Source of the DNA: Antrihabitans stalactiti | GTDB taxonomy: Bacteria > Actinomycetota > Actinomycetes > Mycobacteriales > Mycobacteriaceae | DNA: 64,000 bases | Direction of reading: 5' to 3' | Assembly: GCF_012932915.1 (NCBI RefSeq) | Contig: NZ_VCQU01000001.1 | Location: forward strand, 992,001-1,056,000 | Shown here: one piece after another, positions 26,163-35,838 of the stretch | How the letters are laid out: every line of letters starts with the position of its first letter | Numbering within the stretch: position 1 is the first letter of the stretch | Position numbers and translations under genes: made by a program | The notes under the pieces: generated by a model | Seen by the model: only the letters and a program-made list of their open reading frames with translations | The model's database searches: none | Told to the model about the DNA's origin: nothing

Positions 26163-26735
26163 TCAGCCGACCGGTTCGACGCCCTCCCGGTAGGCGAGGT
26201 CGATTCTCGTTTCGCCGTACTTTCGGGCCGGCAACGCGAGAAACCCTTCAGGCCAGCGCGTTTCGGGCGATCGGATCGAGCGTTCGATGACGGCGATCCC
26301 TTCGTCGGCGAGCCAGCCGTTCGCGTCCAGTGCGGACAGATCGTTCTCGACTACATCAGCCGGCACGTCGTAAGGCGGGTCGGCGAACACCAGATCGTAC
26401 GGCTGCTCGGGCGGGTGACGCAGGACCGACGCAACCGTTGCGGTCACGACTCGCGCGCCCTCGACCCCGATATCGGCGATGTTGCTCTTGATGATCGCCG
26501 CCGCACGACCGTCGGATTCGACGAGCAACGCATGGACCGCGCCGCGTGAGAGTGCCTCGAGCCCGACCGCTCCCGAACCCGCGTACAGATCGAGGACCCG
26601 TGTCCCCGCGAAATCGATGCGGCTGGCCAGGGTGTTGAACAGCGCCTCTCGCACTCGGTCCGATGTAGGCCGGGTACCAGCGGGAGGCACACGCAACTTT
26701 CTGCCTCCCGCACTGCCGGCGATGATGCGAGTCAA
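26163..26735 (-). CDS. rsmD: 16S rRNA (guanine966-N2)-methyltransferase
   Basis: This SAM-dependent methyltransferase modifies G966 of 16S rRNA. The N-terminus MTRIIAGSAGGRKLRVPPAGTRPTSDRVREALFNTL, the SAM motif VLDLYAGSGAVGLEALSRG, and the catalytic FADPPYD motif (about 115-121) are all present. The length (190 aa) is normal. It is 24 bp downstream of pyc, the order found in mycobacteria (Rv2966c/Rv2967c). Confidence 0.95.
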   Translation of the reverse strand: MTRIIAGSAGGRKLRVPPAGTRPTSDRVREALFNTLASRIDFAGTRVLDLYAGSGAVGLEALSRGAVHALLVESDGRAAAIIKSNIADIGVEGARVVTATVASVLRHPPEQPYDLVFADPPYDVPADVVENDLSALDANGWLADEGIAVIERSIRSPETRWPEGFLALPARKYGETRIDLAYREGVEPVG

Positions 26736-26759
26736 GACGGGCGCCTACTCCGGGCTGAA

Positions 26760-29700
26760 TTATTCTGGGCTGGTTTCCTCACCGACAGTCACCACCGCGA
26801 GGAGATCGCCACCCTCGACCTGCTGGACCTTGGAAATCGCGACCCGACTGACCGTTCCACTGCGCGGCGCAGTGATCGCAGCCTCCATCTTCATAGCTTC
26901 GATGGTTGCGACCGCATCGCCCGCCTTGATCTTGTCACCCACCGCAATCGAAAGCGTGACGACGCCGGCGAACGGCGCAGGAATATGCGCCGGGTTGGTC
27001 TTGTCCGCCTTCTCCGCAGCAGGAACCTCGGACTCGATCGACCGGTCGCGCACCGACACCGGACGCAACTGGCCGTTGATGATGCACATGACGGTCCGCA
27101 TGCCCCGCTCGTCGGGCTCGGAGATCGCCTCCAGCCCGATCAGCAGCTCGACACCCTGCGAGAGCTCGACCCGGTGTTCCTCGCCACGACGCAGTCCGTA
27201 GAAGAACTGATTGGCCGAGAGTCCCGACGTGTCGCCGTACTTCTCGCGGTGCGCCTCGAATTCCTTTGTGGGACCCGGGAACAGAAGACGATTGAGCGTG
27301 GCCTGCCGCTCCTTCGACGTACCGGCCAACCCTGCGTCGTCCGCAGCGGTCAACGGTGTCACCGGCTTTGCCTCCGAGCGCCCTTCCAGTGCCCGCGTGC
27401 GGAACGGTTCCGGCCAGCCGCCCGCAGGCGTGCCCAGCTCGCCGCGCAAGAAGCCGATCACCGAATCCGGGATGTCGTAGGCGCCGGGGTTGGCCGCGAA
27501 ATCGTCGACGTCGACACCGGTTCCCACGAGCGCGAGCGCAAGATCACCGACGACCTTCGACGACGGCGTCACCTTCACCAACCGACCCAGCAGCCGGTCA
27601 GCTGCGGCGTACTTCGCCTCGACCTCCTCGAACCGGTCGCCGAGCCCGAGCGCGATCGCCTGCTGGCGAAGGTTGGACAGCTGACCACCCGGAATCTCGT
27701 GGGTGTACACCCGACCGGTCGGCGCGGGAAGCCCGGATTCGAAGGGCGCGTACACCTTCCGCAGCGCCTCCCAGTACGGCTCCAAGTCGCAGACGGCTTG
27801 CAGATTCAGCCCGGTGTCGCGTTCGGTATGCGCAGCGGCGGCCACGATCGCCGACAGCGCGGGCTGGCTCGTCGTGCCCGCCATCGCCGCGCTCGCACCG
27901 TCGACCGCGTCCGCTCCCGCCTGCCACGCAGCGAAGTACGTGGCGAGCTGACCACCCGGAGTGTCGTGCGTGTGCACGTGCACCGGGAGGTCGAAGTTAC
28001 TACGCAACGCCGTGACCAGCGTGGTTGCCGCAGGCGCCCGCAGTAGTCCGGCCATGTCCTTGATCGCGAGCACGTGCGCGCCCGCGTCGACGATCTGCTC
28101 GGCCAGCTTCAGGTAGTAGTCCAGCGTGTACAGATTCTCCGCCGGATTGGCAAGGTCACCGGTGTAGCTCATCGCCACTTCGGCTATGGCAGTACCGGTT
28201 TCGCGAACCGCGTCGATCGCCGGGCGCATCTGGTCGACGTTGTTCAGCGCGTCGAAGATCCTGAAGATGTCGATACCGGTATCGGTCGCCTCGGAAACGA
28301 ATGCGCGCGTGACCTTTTCTGGATACGGCGTGTAGCCGACCGTGTTGCGGCCGCGGAGCAACATCTGCAGGCAGATGTTCGGCACCGCTTCACGCAGGGC
28401 TGCGAGACGCTCCCATGGGTCTTCGTGCAGGAACCGAAGGGCCACATCGTAGGTCGCGCCGCCCCATGCCTCGATGGACAGCAACTCCGGCGTCAGATGC
28501 GCGACGTGCCCGGCGACGCCGAGCAGGCCTGTCGTCCGGACCCGGGTCGCCAGCAACGACTGGTGTGCGTCACGGAACGTCGTGTCGGTGACACCGAGAG
28601 CCTTCTGCTCGCGCAGTGCCTTCGCGAAGCCTTCCGGGCCCAACTCGAGCAACCGCTGCCGCGAACCGTTCGGCGGGGCGACCGTGAGGTCGATGGCGGG
28701 CAGCTTGTCTTTCGGATAGACCTTCGACGGCCGAGTGCCGTGCGGCTTGTTGACCGTGACGTCTGCAAGGTAGTTCAGAATCTTCGTGCCACGGTCTGCC
28801 GAACCACGTTGGGTCAGCAGCTGTGGCCGCTCCTCGATGAACGACGTGGTGACGTTTCCGGCCCCGAAGTCCTCGTCGTCGAGAACCGCCTGTAGGAACG
28901 GGATGTTCGTCGATACTCCGCGGATGCGGAACTCCGCCAACGCGCGCCGCGCCCTGGCAACAGCTGTCGGGAAGTCCCGGCCACGACAGGTCAGTTTGAC
29001 CAGCATCGAGTCGAAGTACGCCGCGACATCGGCGCCCAAGTTCGCGCCGCCGTCGAGCCGGATTCCGGCACCACCGGGCGACCGGTACGCGGTGATGCGG
29101 CCGGTGTCGGGCCGGAACCCGTTCGCGGGATCCTCGGTCGTGATGCGGCACTGCAAAGCCGCGCCGCGCAAAACGATCGCGTCCTGGGTCAGCCCCAGGT
29201 CGGCGAGCGACTCCCCCGACGCGATGCGAAGCTGCGACTGAACGAGATCGACATCGGTGACCTCCTCGGTCACTGTGTGCTCCACCTGGATTCGTGGATT
29301 CATCTCGATGAAGACGTGGTTGCCGCGCTTGTCGAGCAGGAACTCGACAGTCCCTGCGCAGGTGTAGCCGATCTGCTTAGCGAAAGCGACCGCATCGGCG
29401 CAGATCTTTGCCCGCACCTCGGACGGCAGATTCGGAGCAGGCGCCAACTCGATGACCTTCTGGTGGCGGCGCTGCACCGAGCAGTCGCGCTCGTAGAGGT
29501 GAATCACGTTGCCCTGCTGGTCTGCCAGGATCTGCACTTCGATGTGGCGCGGATCGATGACCGCCTGCTCGAGGAAGACGGTGGGATCACCGAAAGCCGA
29601 TTCGGCTTCGCGCGCCGCAGCCTCGATCGACTCCTTCAGTTGTTCACGTTCGGCCACGCGCCGCATGCCGCGACCGCCACCACCGGCGACCGCTTTGACG

Positions 29701-30167
29701 AACAACGGGAACGTCATGTCCTCGGCAGCGGCAAGCAGCTCGTCGACATCTGCAGACGGCTCCGACGACGCGAGCACCGGAAGGCCGGCTGCCTTCGCTG
29801 CGGCAATGGCGCGCGCCTTGTTGCCGGTCAGCTCGAGAATCTCCGCCGACGGCCCGACGAAGGTGATGCCTTCGGCCGCACATGCTGCGGCGAGGTCCGG
29901 GTTCTCGGAAAGAAAACCGTATCCGGGGTACACCGCGTCTGCCCCGGAACTCTTTGCCGCAGAGACGATCTCCGAGATCGACAGGTACGCCCGCACCGGG
30001 TGACCCGTCTCGCCGATCTGGTAGCTCTCGTCGGCCTTCAGCCTGTGCAGCGAGTTTCGATCCTCGTACGGAAAGACAGCGACCGTACCCGCACCGAGTT
30101 CGTACGAGGCGCGAAACGCACGGATAGCAATTTCGCCGCGATTGGCTACCAAAACTTTGGAGAACAT
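26760..30167 (-). CDS. pyc: Pyruvate carboxylase
   Basis: This biotin enzyme makes oxaloacetate from pyruvate and bicarbonate. Domains in order: biotin carboxylase (about 1-455; VLVANRGEIAIRAFRAS, GGGGRGMR ATP loop, EMNPRIQVEHTVTEEVT), carboxyltransferase (about 530-800; DTTFRDAHQSLLATRVRT, HTHDTPGG metal site), and the C-terminal biotin carrier with EAMKMEA at about 1093-1099. The length (1135 aa) is normal for the single-chain enzyme. The start MFSKVLVANRG is clear. The 88 bp to recG hold nothing obvious. Confidence 0.97.
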   Translation of the reverse strand: MFSKVLVANRGEIAIRAFRASYELGAGTVAVFPYEDRNSLHRLKADESYQIGETGHPVRAYLSISEIVSAAKSSGADAVYPGYGFLSENPDLAAACAAEGITFVGPSAEILELTGNKARAIAAAKAAGLPVLASSEPSADVDELLAAAEDMTFPLFVKAVAGGGGRGMRRVAEREQLKESIEAAAREAESAFGDPTVFLEQAVIDPRHIEVQILADQQGNVIHLYERDCSVQRRHQKVIELAPAPNLPSEVRAKICADAVAFAKQIGYTCAGTVEFLLDKRGNHVFIEMNPRIQVEHTVTEEVTDVDLVQSQLRIASGESLADLGLTQDAIVLRGAALQCRITTEDPANGFRPDTGRITAYRSPGGAGIRLDGGANLGADVAAYFDSMLVKLTCRGRDFPTAVARARRALAEFRIRGVSTNIPFLQAVLDDEDFGAGNVTTSFIEERPQLLTQRGSADRGTKILNYLADVTVNKPHGTRPSKVYPKDKLPAIDLTVAPPNGSRQRLLELGPEGFAKALREQKALGVTDTTFRDAHQSLLATRVRTTGLLGVAGHVAHLTPELLSIEAWGGATYDVALRFLHEDPWERLAALREAVPNICLQMLLRGRNTVGYTPYPEKVTRAFVSEATDTGIDIFRIFDALNNVDQMRPAIDAVRETGTAIAEVAMSYTGDLANPAENLYTLDYYLKLAEQIVDAGAHVLAIKDMAGLLRAPAATTLVTALRSNFDLPVHVHTHDTPGGQLATYFAAWQAGADAVDGASAAMAGTTSQPALSAIVAAAAHTERDTGLNLQAVCDLEPYWEALRKVYAPFESGLPAPTGRVYTHEIPGGQLSNLRQQAIALGLGDRFEEVEAKYAAADRLLGRLVKVTPSSKVVGDLALALVGTGVDVDDFAANPGAYDIPDSVIGFLRGELGTPAGGWPEPFRTRALEGRSEAKPVTPLTAADDAGLAGTSKERQATLNRLLFPGPTKEFEAHREKYGDTSGLSANQFFYGLRRGEEHRVELSQGVELLIGLEAISEPDERGMRTVMCIINGQLRPVSVRDRSIESEVPAAEKADKTNPAHIPAPFAGVVTLSIAVGDKIKAGDAVATIEAMKMEAAITAPRSGTVSRVAISKVQQVEGGDLLAVVTVGEETSPE

Positions 30168-30255
30168 CGCCTTAACCTACCGGCTCAGAAATCTCTGCTT
30201 GCGACCTGTCCGCTCACAAATCGACAGCAATCGCAGTGAGGCCGACCAGTGGGGT

Positions 30256-32487
30256 TCACGACTTCTCCAAGTACTCCAAGCGCTGCTCATCCAGCGCGGA
30301 CCGCATCATCGCCGCCAGTCCGGGATGACGTTCCAACCCCGGGTCGTCGGCGACCACCTCGCGTGCGAATTCTTGCGCTGCCGAGATGACTTCGAGGTCG
30401 TCCAGCAATGACAACAATCGCAAGGTGGTCACGGTGCCGGACTGTGCCGCACCCAAGATGTCGCCTTCTCGGCGCTGCCGCAGATCGAGCACCGCGAGTT
30501 CGAAGCCGTCGTTGGTCGCCGCGACTGCGCGCAGCCGCTCGAACGCCGGACCCACCGGATTCGCCTCACTCAGCAAGATGCACAGACCTTTGTGCCCGCC
30601 ACGCCCGATCCGACCCCGTAGCTGATGTAGCTGACTCACGCCGAACCGGTCGGCATCGACGATCACCATGACCGTCGCATTCGGCACATCGACACCCACT
30701 TCGACGACCGTCGTGCAGACGATGACGTCCAGGGCGCCGTCGTTGAAGCCGCGCATCACGGCGTCCTTCTCGTCGGTCGGCAACCGACCGTGCAGCAGAC
30801 CGACCCGGACGCCGCGCAACGCGCCGTGCTTCAGTTCCTCGTACATGTCGAGCGCGCTGTGCGTCGTCGGCGGTTCTTTGTCTCCGGTCTTTTCGTCCCC
30901 GATCCGGGAACAGACCACGTATGCCTGTCGCCCTGCGGCGACCTCTTCGTTGATGCGCGCCCATGCCCGGTCCACCCAGGCGGGCTTGTCTTTCGCAGGA
31001 ACCACCGAGGTGACGATCGGCGATCGCCCCCGCGGCAGTTCGCGCAGCGTCGACGTCTCCAGATCGCCGAGGGTCGTCATTGCGATGGTCCGCGGGATCG
31101 GCGTCGCGGTCATCACCAGCAGGTGCGGACTGAAGCCGCTCTTCGCCTTGGAGCGAAGGGCGTCGCGCTGCTCGACACCGAAGCGGTGTTGCTCGTCGAC
31201 CACCACCATGCCGAGATCGAAGAACTCCACGTTGTCCTGAATGAGCGCATGCGTGCCGATGACGATGCCCGCATCACCCGTGACGGCGGCGAGCAATGCG
31301 GCACGTTTCGCGGCGGTCGGCATCGATCCGGTCAGCAACACGATGCGCGTCGACTCGTCGGCGGCGCCGAGTTCCCCGCCGGCTCCGAGCGGACCTAGCA
31401 TGGCGCGTAGCGACCGATAGTGCTGCGCAGCAAGAACTTCCGTAGGCGCGAGCAGGGCGCACTGTTGCCCGGCATCGACGACCTGCAGCATCGCACGCAG
31501 TGCGACTACAGTCTTTCCGGACCCGACCTCACCTTGCAGCAGCCGGCTCATCGGGTGCGGCTGCGACAGATCCGCCGAGATCTCGTCGGCCACTTCGTGC
31601 TGGCCTTCCGTGAGCTCGAACGGCAGCCGATCCTCGAACGCCGCGGCAATGCCATCGGACCGCGGTGGGCACGACTTGGCCGCGCGCGCCGACATCTCGT
31701 TGCGCCGCTGCGCGAGCACCAGTTGGAGCGCCGCCGCCTCGTCGAAACGCAGCCGGCTGCGCGCCTTCTCGACATCGGCCTCGGACTCCGGAAAGTGGAT
31801 CAGGTGCAGCGCTTCGTCCAGCCCGATCAGGCTGTGCTCGTTGCGAATCCGCGACGGCAGCGGATCTTCGACGGTATCGAGCTGGTCGAAGATCTGCCGG
31901 ACGCAATGCGCGATGTCCCAGCTCTCGATCTTGCTCGTCGCCGGATACACCGGGAGGAGCTTGCGGTCGAAGATCGACATGTCGACGCCCTGGCCGGGCG
32001 CGAGCGCGCTGCGAGCGATTCCAGCGAGGTCGCCACCGCCGCGGACGCGGTCGATCTGGACCGCCGTGTGGTCGGCGACGTCGGGCAAGATCAGATAGCT
32101 CGGGTGATTCAGCGACCATCGTTCCCGGAAGTACTTCACCGTGCCGGAGAACATTGCACGCCTACCGGCTTGGACCGCATGTTTGACCTTGTGGGCGTTG
32201 AAGAACGTCGCGTCGACCTTCTGCGATTCCGACTGCAGCACGACCTTCAGCATCCAACCGGGCCGATTCTTCATTTTCACCATGTCGGCTTTGACGATGT
32301 CGCCGACGATGGTGATGTGCTGACCGTCCGGCGGGTCGCTCTCGGTCAGCGGTTGCCCCTGCGTCGCATAGCGATTCGGGTAATGCCGCAACAAGTCCTC
32401 GACCGTTGTGATGCCGAATGCTTCGGCGAGCGGTGTCGCCGCTTTGGCGCCGAGGAGCAGGTCCAGACGATCAGCCAGCACAGCCAT
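30256..32487 (-). CDS. recG: ATP-dependent DNA helicase RecG
   Basis: This branch-migration helicase rescues stalled replication forks. The N-terminal wedge/OB domain (about 1-230) is followed by the helicase core: Walker A GEVGSGKTVVALRAML, ALLAPTEVLAAQHYRSL, VVDEQHRFGVEQRDALR, VMTATPIPRTIAM, then GLLHGRLPTDEKDAVM and RGRIGRGGHKGLCIL. 743 aa is within family range. It starts 8 bp after the DAK2 gene stop, so they share an operon, as in mycobacteria. Confidence 0.97.
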   Translation of the reverse strand: MAVLADRLDLLLGAKAATPLAEAFGITTVEDLLRHYPNRYATQGQPLTESDPPDGQHITIVGDIVKADMVKMKNRPGWMLKVVLQSESQKVDATFFNAHKVKHAVQAGRRAMFSGTVKYFRERWSLNHPSYLILPDVADHTAVQIDRVRGGGDLAGIARSALAPGQGVDMSIFDRKLLPVYPATSKIESWDIAHCVRQIFDQLDTVEDPLPSRIRNEHSLIGLDEALHLIHFPESEADVEKARSRLRFDEAAALQLVLAQRRNEMSARAAKSCPPRSDGIAAAFEDRLPFELTEGQHEVADEISADLSQPHPMSRLLQGEVGSGKTVVALRAMLQVVDAGQQCALLAPTEVLAAQHYRSLRAMLGPLGAGGELGAADESTRIVLLTGSMPTAAKRAALLAAVTGDAGIVIGTHALIQDNVEFFDLGMVVVDEQHRFGVEQRDALRSKAKSGFSPHLLVMTATPIPRTIAMTTLGDLETSTLRELPRGRSPIVTSVVPAKDKPAWVDRAWARINEEVAAGRQAYVVCSRIGDEKTGDKEPPTTHSALDMYEELKHGALRGVRVGLLHGRLPTDEKDAVMRGFNDGALDVIVCTTVVEVGVDVPNATVMVIVDADRFGVSQLHQLRGRIGRGGHKGLCILLSEANPVGPAFERLRAVAATNDGFELAVLDLRQRREGDILGAAQSGTVTTLRLLSLLDDLEVISAAQEFAREVVADDPGLERHPGLAAMMRSALDEQRLEYLEKS

Positions 32488-32495
32488 CCCAACCC

Positions 32496-34124
32496 CTACT
32501 CGACGCCGAGTTGAAGGAGATCACCCTGCTGATCTCCGGAATAGATCATGACTTCGACGCCCTGGTGGTTCTTTTCCACATGCGCGGCAAGATGATTCAC
32601 GAGCTCGACGGTCGCGTGCGCCCCGACCAGCATCGTCACGAGCTCGCCGCCGAGGCCGAGAACACGGTCTAGCAGCTGGGTCCCGGCAAGTTGAACATCG
32701 CGCTCGATCACAACGACCTCGTGACCGATCAAACCGAGACCGTCGCCCGCCTCACACGTGCCGACGAGCGTGAGAGCGCGACCGGGGGCGACTCGCAGCG
32801 AGCCCCAGCGCGTGCTCGACGCCGCTTCCGACATGGCGAATGCATCATCGACGGCGATCCGCATCGAGTCGTGCACGGCGACCGCCGCGAGGCCTTGCAC
32901 CATCGATGACGTCGGAAGCAGCAACACGTCCTTGGACGCATCACGTGCGGCGACACCGACCGCCACCAACTCCTGGGCGGACAACGCGCCGTTCGGCAAC
33001 ACGAGGACCTCACGGTTGTCCATCGCTCGGATTGCGGCAAGCAGCGTGGGCGCGCTGATCGGTTGATCGCAGCGCAGGACGGTCACGCCTTCGCTTTCGT
33101 ACAACTGCGCTGCGCCGTCGCCCTCGACAACCGCGAGGAGGCCGCGGTCGGCCAACCCGGCCAGTGGCTTCGGGAGGGACCGCTGGGCGTCGGCGCGGTC
33201 GAGTGCGAAGCAGTTGACGCGAACTTGATGAATGCGACCGGACGCAATTCCCGCCTCGATCGCAGCACCTGCATCGCGGCAGTGGACGTGTGCGGACCAG
33301 CACGCGCCGCCGTCGCTGACGATGATCACCGAGTCGCCGATTTCGCCGAGCCGCTTGCGCAGAGCCGATATCCGCAGCTCGTCGGTGTCGCTGAGCAGAT
33401 ACATCACTTCGTAGTCCTGCACGACCGTCGGGTCCAGACTTCGAGCGTCGTCGACGGGAGCGGCGTCGTGCGACCGAACGAAGCGTGGCCGGTGCGGCGC
33501 CTCGCCCGTGATCACCGTCACGAGTGCGTCGAGCAGAACGACCAGCCCGAGACCGCCCGCATCGACCGCGCCCGCCTCCGCGAGCACTGCGAGCTGGCCG
33601 GGCGTCCGCTCCAGGGCGTCGACAGCAGCGTCCGCGGCGGCAGTGGCGATTTCGGCAATCGAGGCGTCGGCCTCGCATCGACGCGCGGCTGCGCCCGCCT
33701 GGTCGAGCACGGTGACGATCGTTCCTTCGACCGGCACACTGACGGCGCTGCGCACAAGGACGGCGGCAGCATCGAGGGCGTCCCGCAGCGCGGTGGCGTC
33801 GAGCGGACCGTTCACAGTCGAGTCGGCGATACCGCGCATGACCTGCGAAAGAATGATTCCGGAATTGCCGCGCGCGCCCGTGGTCGCGCCTCTGGCCATT
33901 GCCGTCGCAACATCATGAGCGCTCGTCGCGTCCGGTGTGAGTGCCTCGACAGCCGCGACCGCGGAGCGCATGGTGAACAGGAGGTTGGTACCCGTGTCGG
34001 AATCGGGGATCGGGAACACGTTGAGGTCGTTGATCTCCTCGCAGTGCGCGACGAGCCCGTCCACACATGCGTGTGCCCATCGTGTGACGGCGGCACCGTC
34101 CAGCGCATTCAGGGCCTCGACCAC
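32496..34124 (-). CDS. DAK2-domain (FakA-like) protein
   Basis: The N-terminal DAK2 kinase domain (about 1-200) has NDLNVFPIPDSDTGTNLLFTM with the Mg-binding Asp triad, and ARGNSGIILSQVMRG. The C-terminal half, with VMYLLSDTD and RQ-rich linkers, resembles FakA/DegV-type proteins that phosphorylate fatty acids with a fatty-acid-binding partner. No FakB/DegV gene is next to it here. The GTG start at 34124 is within a GCGAGGTGG context. recG follows; rpmB is divergent across 189 bp (34125-34313), which should contain both promoters. Confidence 0.87.
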   Translation of the reverse strand: MVEALNALDGAAVTRWAHACVDGLVAHCEEINDLNVFPIPDSDTGTNLLFTMRSAVAAVEALTPDATSAHDVATAMARGATTGARGNSGIILSQVMRGIADSTVNGPLDATALRDALDAAAVLVRSAVSVPVEGTIVTVLDQAGAAARRCEADASIAEIATAAADAAVDALERTPGQLAVLAEAGAVDAGGLGLVVLLDALVTVITGEAPHRPRFVRSHDAAPVDDARSLDPTVVQDYEVMYLLSDTDELRISALRKRLGEIGDSVIIVSDGGACWSAHVHCRDAGAAIEAGIASGRIHQVRVNCFALDRADAQRSLPKPLAGLADRGLLAVVEGDGAAQLYESEGVTVLRCDQPISAPTLLAAIRAMDNREVLVLPNGALSAQELVAVGVAARDASKDVLLLPTSSMVQGLAAVAVHDSMRIAVDDAFAMSEAASSTRWGSLRVAPGRALTLVGTCEAGDGLGLIGHEVVVIERDVQLAGTQLLDRVLGLGGELVTMLVGAHATVELVNHLAAHVEKNHQGVEVMIYSGDQQGDLLQLGVE

Positions 34125-34313
34125 CTCGCCACATTAACGAAGCCGACCGACGGCCGCCGCGTGCGTTCGCCGGTTTGGTGGATCCGGCGGCGTGCGGCTA
34201 CTCTTGCAGGGTTGCCTCGCGCAGGGTGGGAGTTGGTTCCCCGGTGCTCGCAGGCCACCTAGGCTCGATCCAAGACACGCTAGATCCATCCAAGATATGA
34301 GGAGTTCGCGACT

Positions 34314-34505
34314 ATGGCTGCCGTCTGTGACGTTTGCGCCAAGGGCCCCGGCTTCGGTAAGTCGGTCTCGCACTCGCACCGGCGCACAAACCGTCGCTGG
34401 AACCCGAACATTCAGACTGTTCGCGCCCAGGTTGCCCCAGGCAACACCAAGCGACTGAATGTGTGCACATCCTGCTTGAAGGCGGGCAAGGTCGTTCGCG
34501 GCTGA
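34314..34505 (+). CDS. rpmB: 50S ribosomal protein L28, zinc-binding type
   Basis: The 63-aa product starts [20 protein letters not shown]. Both CxxC pairs (CDVC and CTSC) are present, so this is the Zn-containing form, unlike the Cys-free paralogue used under zinc starvation in many actinobacteria. ATG 34314 follows ATGAGGAG about 10 nt upstream. A hairpin follows at 34530. Confidence 0.97.
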   Translation: MAAVCDVCAKGPGFGKSVSHSHRRTNRRWNPNIQTVRAQVAPGNTKRLNVCTSCLKAGKVVRG

Positions 34506-34529
34506 CCCGTTCTTTTCGCTCGATCCCTG

Positions 34530-34555
34530 TGGCCTGACGCTTTCGCGTCAGGCCA
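34530..34555 (+). terminator. Hairpin terminator after rpmB
   Basis: GGCCTGACGC-TTTC-GCGTCAGGCC is a perfect 10-bp stem, extended by one T:A pair, 24 bp after the rpmB stop. There is no long T-run (ATAGTTGT follows), so it may be a weak or U-less terminator as is common in actinobacteria. Confidence 0.65.
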
Positions 34556-34582
34556 TAGTTGTCTTCGGTCCATAGTTGTCCC

Positions 34583-35056
34583 ATGTGGCAGATCCGCGAA
34601 CTGACCGCCGACCTCATCAGAAGCGCCGCCGAATGCCACATCGCATCGTGGCAGGAGTCCTATCGCGGCATAGTCCCGGACCACGTTCTCGACGCATTCG
34701 ACATCGACGAACGCGCCGCGATGTGGGAGCGCCGACTTGCCGACCATCCCCACGCAACACAGGTTGCGGTCGAAGATGGCGCAGTCATCGGTTTCGCCAC
34801 TGCCAGTCCGCACGAATTGCATGCGTTGTATGTCCGCCGCTATCGGCACGGTTCCGGCGTCGCGGATGAATTGATCGGTGCCGCGATCGGTGCTCGACCG
34901 TGTTCGTTGTGGGTGTTCGAGGCCAATCCGCGCGCGCAAGCGTTCTATCGGAAACACGGATTCGTACCCGCTGGGGAGCGGAAGATAGAGCCGTTCAGCG
35001 GAGCTATGGAGATCCGAATGGTCCGATTCAACGACGACGATAAGCTTGAGCAGTGA
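34583..35056 (+). CDS. GNAT family N-acetyltransferase
   Basis: This 157-aa protein has the GNAT fold: AAECHIASWQESYRGIVPDHVL, VAVEDGAVIGFATAS, the acetyl-CoA region LHALYVRRYRHGSGVADELIGAAI, and the closing LWVFEANPRAQAFYRKHGFVPAGE. The RYRHGSG loop replaces the usual Q/RxxGxG/A. ATG 34583 (MWQIRELTADL) is preferred over an ATG eight codons upstream. Its stop overlaps the GTG start of the enoyl-CoA hydratase (GTGA), so they are co-translated. The substrate is unknown. Confidence 0.85.
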   Translation: MWQIRELTADLIRSAAECHIASWQESYRGIVPDHVLDAFDIDERAAMWERRLADHPHATQVAVEDGAVIGFATASPHELHALYVRRYRHGSGVADELIGAAIGARPCSLWVFEANPRAQAFYRKHGFVPAGERKIEPFSGAMEIRMVRFNDDDKLEQ

Positions 35057-35838
35057 CGACCACCGAAACCCGAGAGTACGTGCAGATCTCCGACGGAATC
35101 TTGCAGATCACCATCTCGACGGCTGCCAAAGGCACCTCGCTCGATTTCGCGGGAATCAACCAAGGCACGGCGGCGCTGCAGGCGATCGACGCCAGCATCG
35201 GTGCGGTGTTGCTGGTGGGGGCAGGTGGCAATTTCTGTGCAGGCGGTGACGTCCGTGCGTTCTCCCAGGCGCCGGAGCGGGGGGCGTATGTCGGCGGATT
35301 AGCGGCCGACCTGCACGCCTTCGTTCGCGCTTTGGAGGCCGCACCGGTGCCGGTCGTCGTCGGAGTCCACGGCTGGGCCGCCGGTGCCGGCATGAGCCTG
35401 GTCTGCGCCGCCGATATCGCGATCGGCGGTCCAGGCACTCGCTTGAAGCCGGCGTACACCGGAATCGGGTTCACACCGGACGGCGGTATGTCGTGGACCT
35501 TGCCACGCATCGTCGGCGTGTCCCGGGCAAAAGAGATCATCCTGACGAACGCGACCGTGACCGGCGAGGAAGCCGTGCAGCTCGGCATCCTGAGCCGGAT
35601 CGTCGAAGACGCAGAAGTCGGTGCGGAGGCTGCCAAGGTTGCGCGTGCTATCAGTGCGGGGCCACGGTCCGCGTATGCCGGCATCAGAACGCTGCTCGCG
35701 GCGTCGCCCGACAGCACATTGTCCGAGCAACTCGACCTCGAGGCGGAGGCTATTTCACGGTCCGCCGACAGCCCGACCGGGCGCGAGGGAGTCGATGCAT
35801 TCGTCGAAAAGCGTGAGCCACATTGGCAACTGAGTTGA
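35053..35838 (+). CDS. Enoyl-CoA hydratase/isomerase family protein
   Basis: This crotonase-fold enzyme has the CoA-binding oxyanion motifs VGAGGNFCAGGDVRAFSQ and HGWAAGAGMSLVCAADIAIGG at about 55-72 and 105-125, and the active-site region TPDGGMSWTLPRIVG. The second catalytic acid lies near GFTPDGG, fitting the family broadly without fixing hydratase or isomerase activity. The GTG start overlaps the GNAT stop, and the end overlaps the start of the SARP-FHA gene by 16 nt. Confidence 0.9.
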   Translation: MTTTETREYVQISDGILQITISTAAKGTSLDFAGINQGTAALQAIDASIGAVLLVGAGGNFCAGGDVRAFSQAPERGAYVGGLAADLHAFVRALEAAPVPVVVGVHGWAAGAGMSLVCAADIAIGGPGTRLKPAYTGIGFTPDGGMSWTLPRIVGVSRAKEIILTNATVTGEEAVQLGILSRIVEDAEVGAEAAKVARAISAGPRSAYAGIRTLLAASPDSTLSEQLDLEAEAISRSADSPTGREGVDAFVEKREPHWQLS

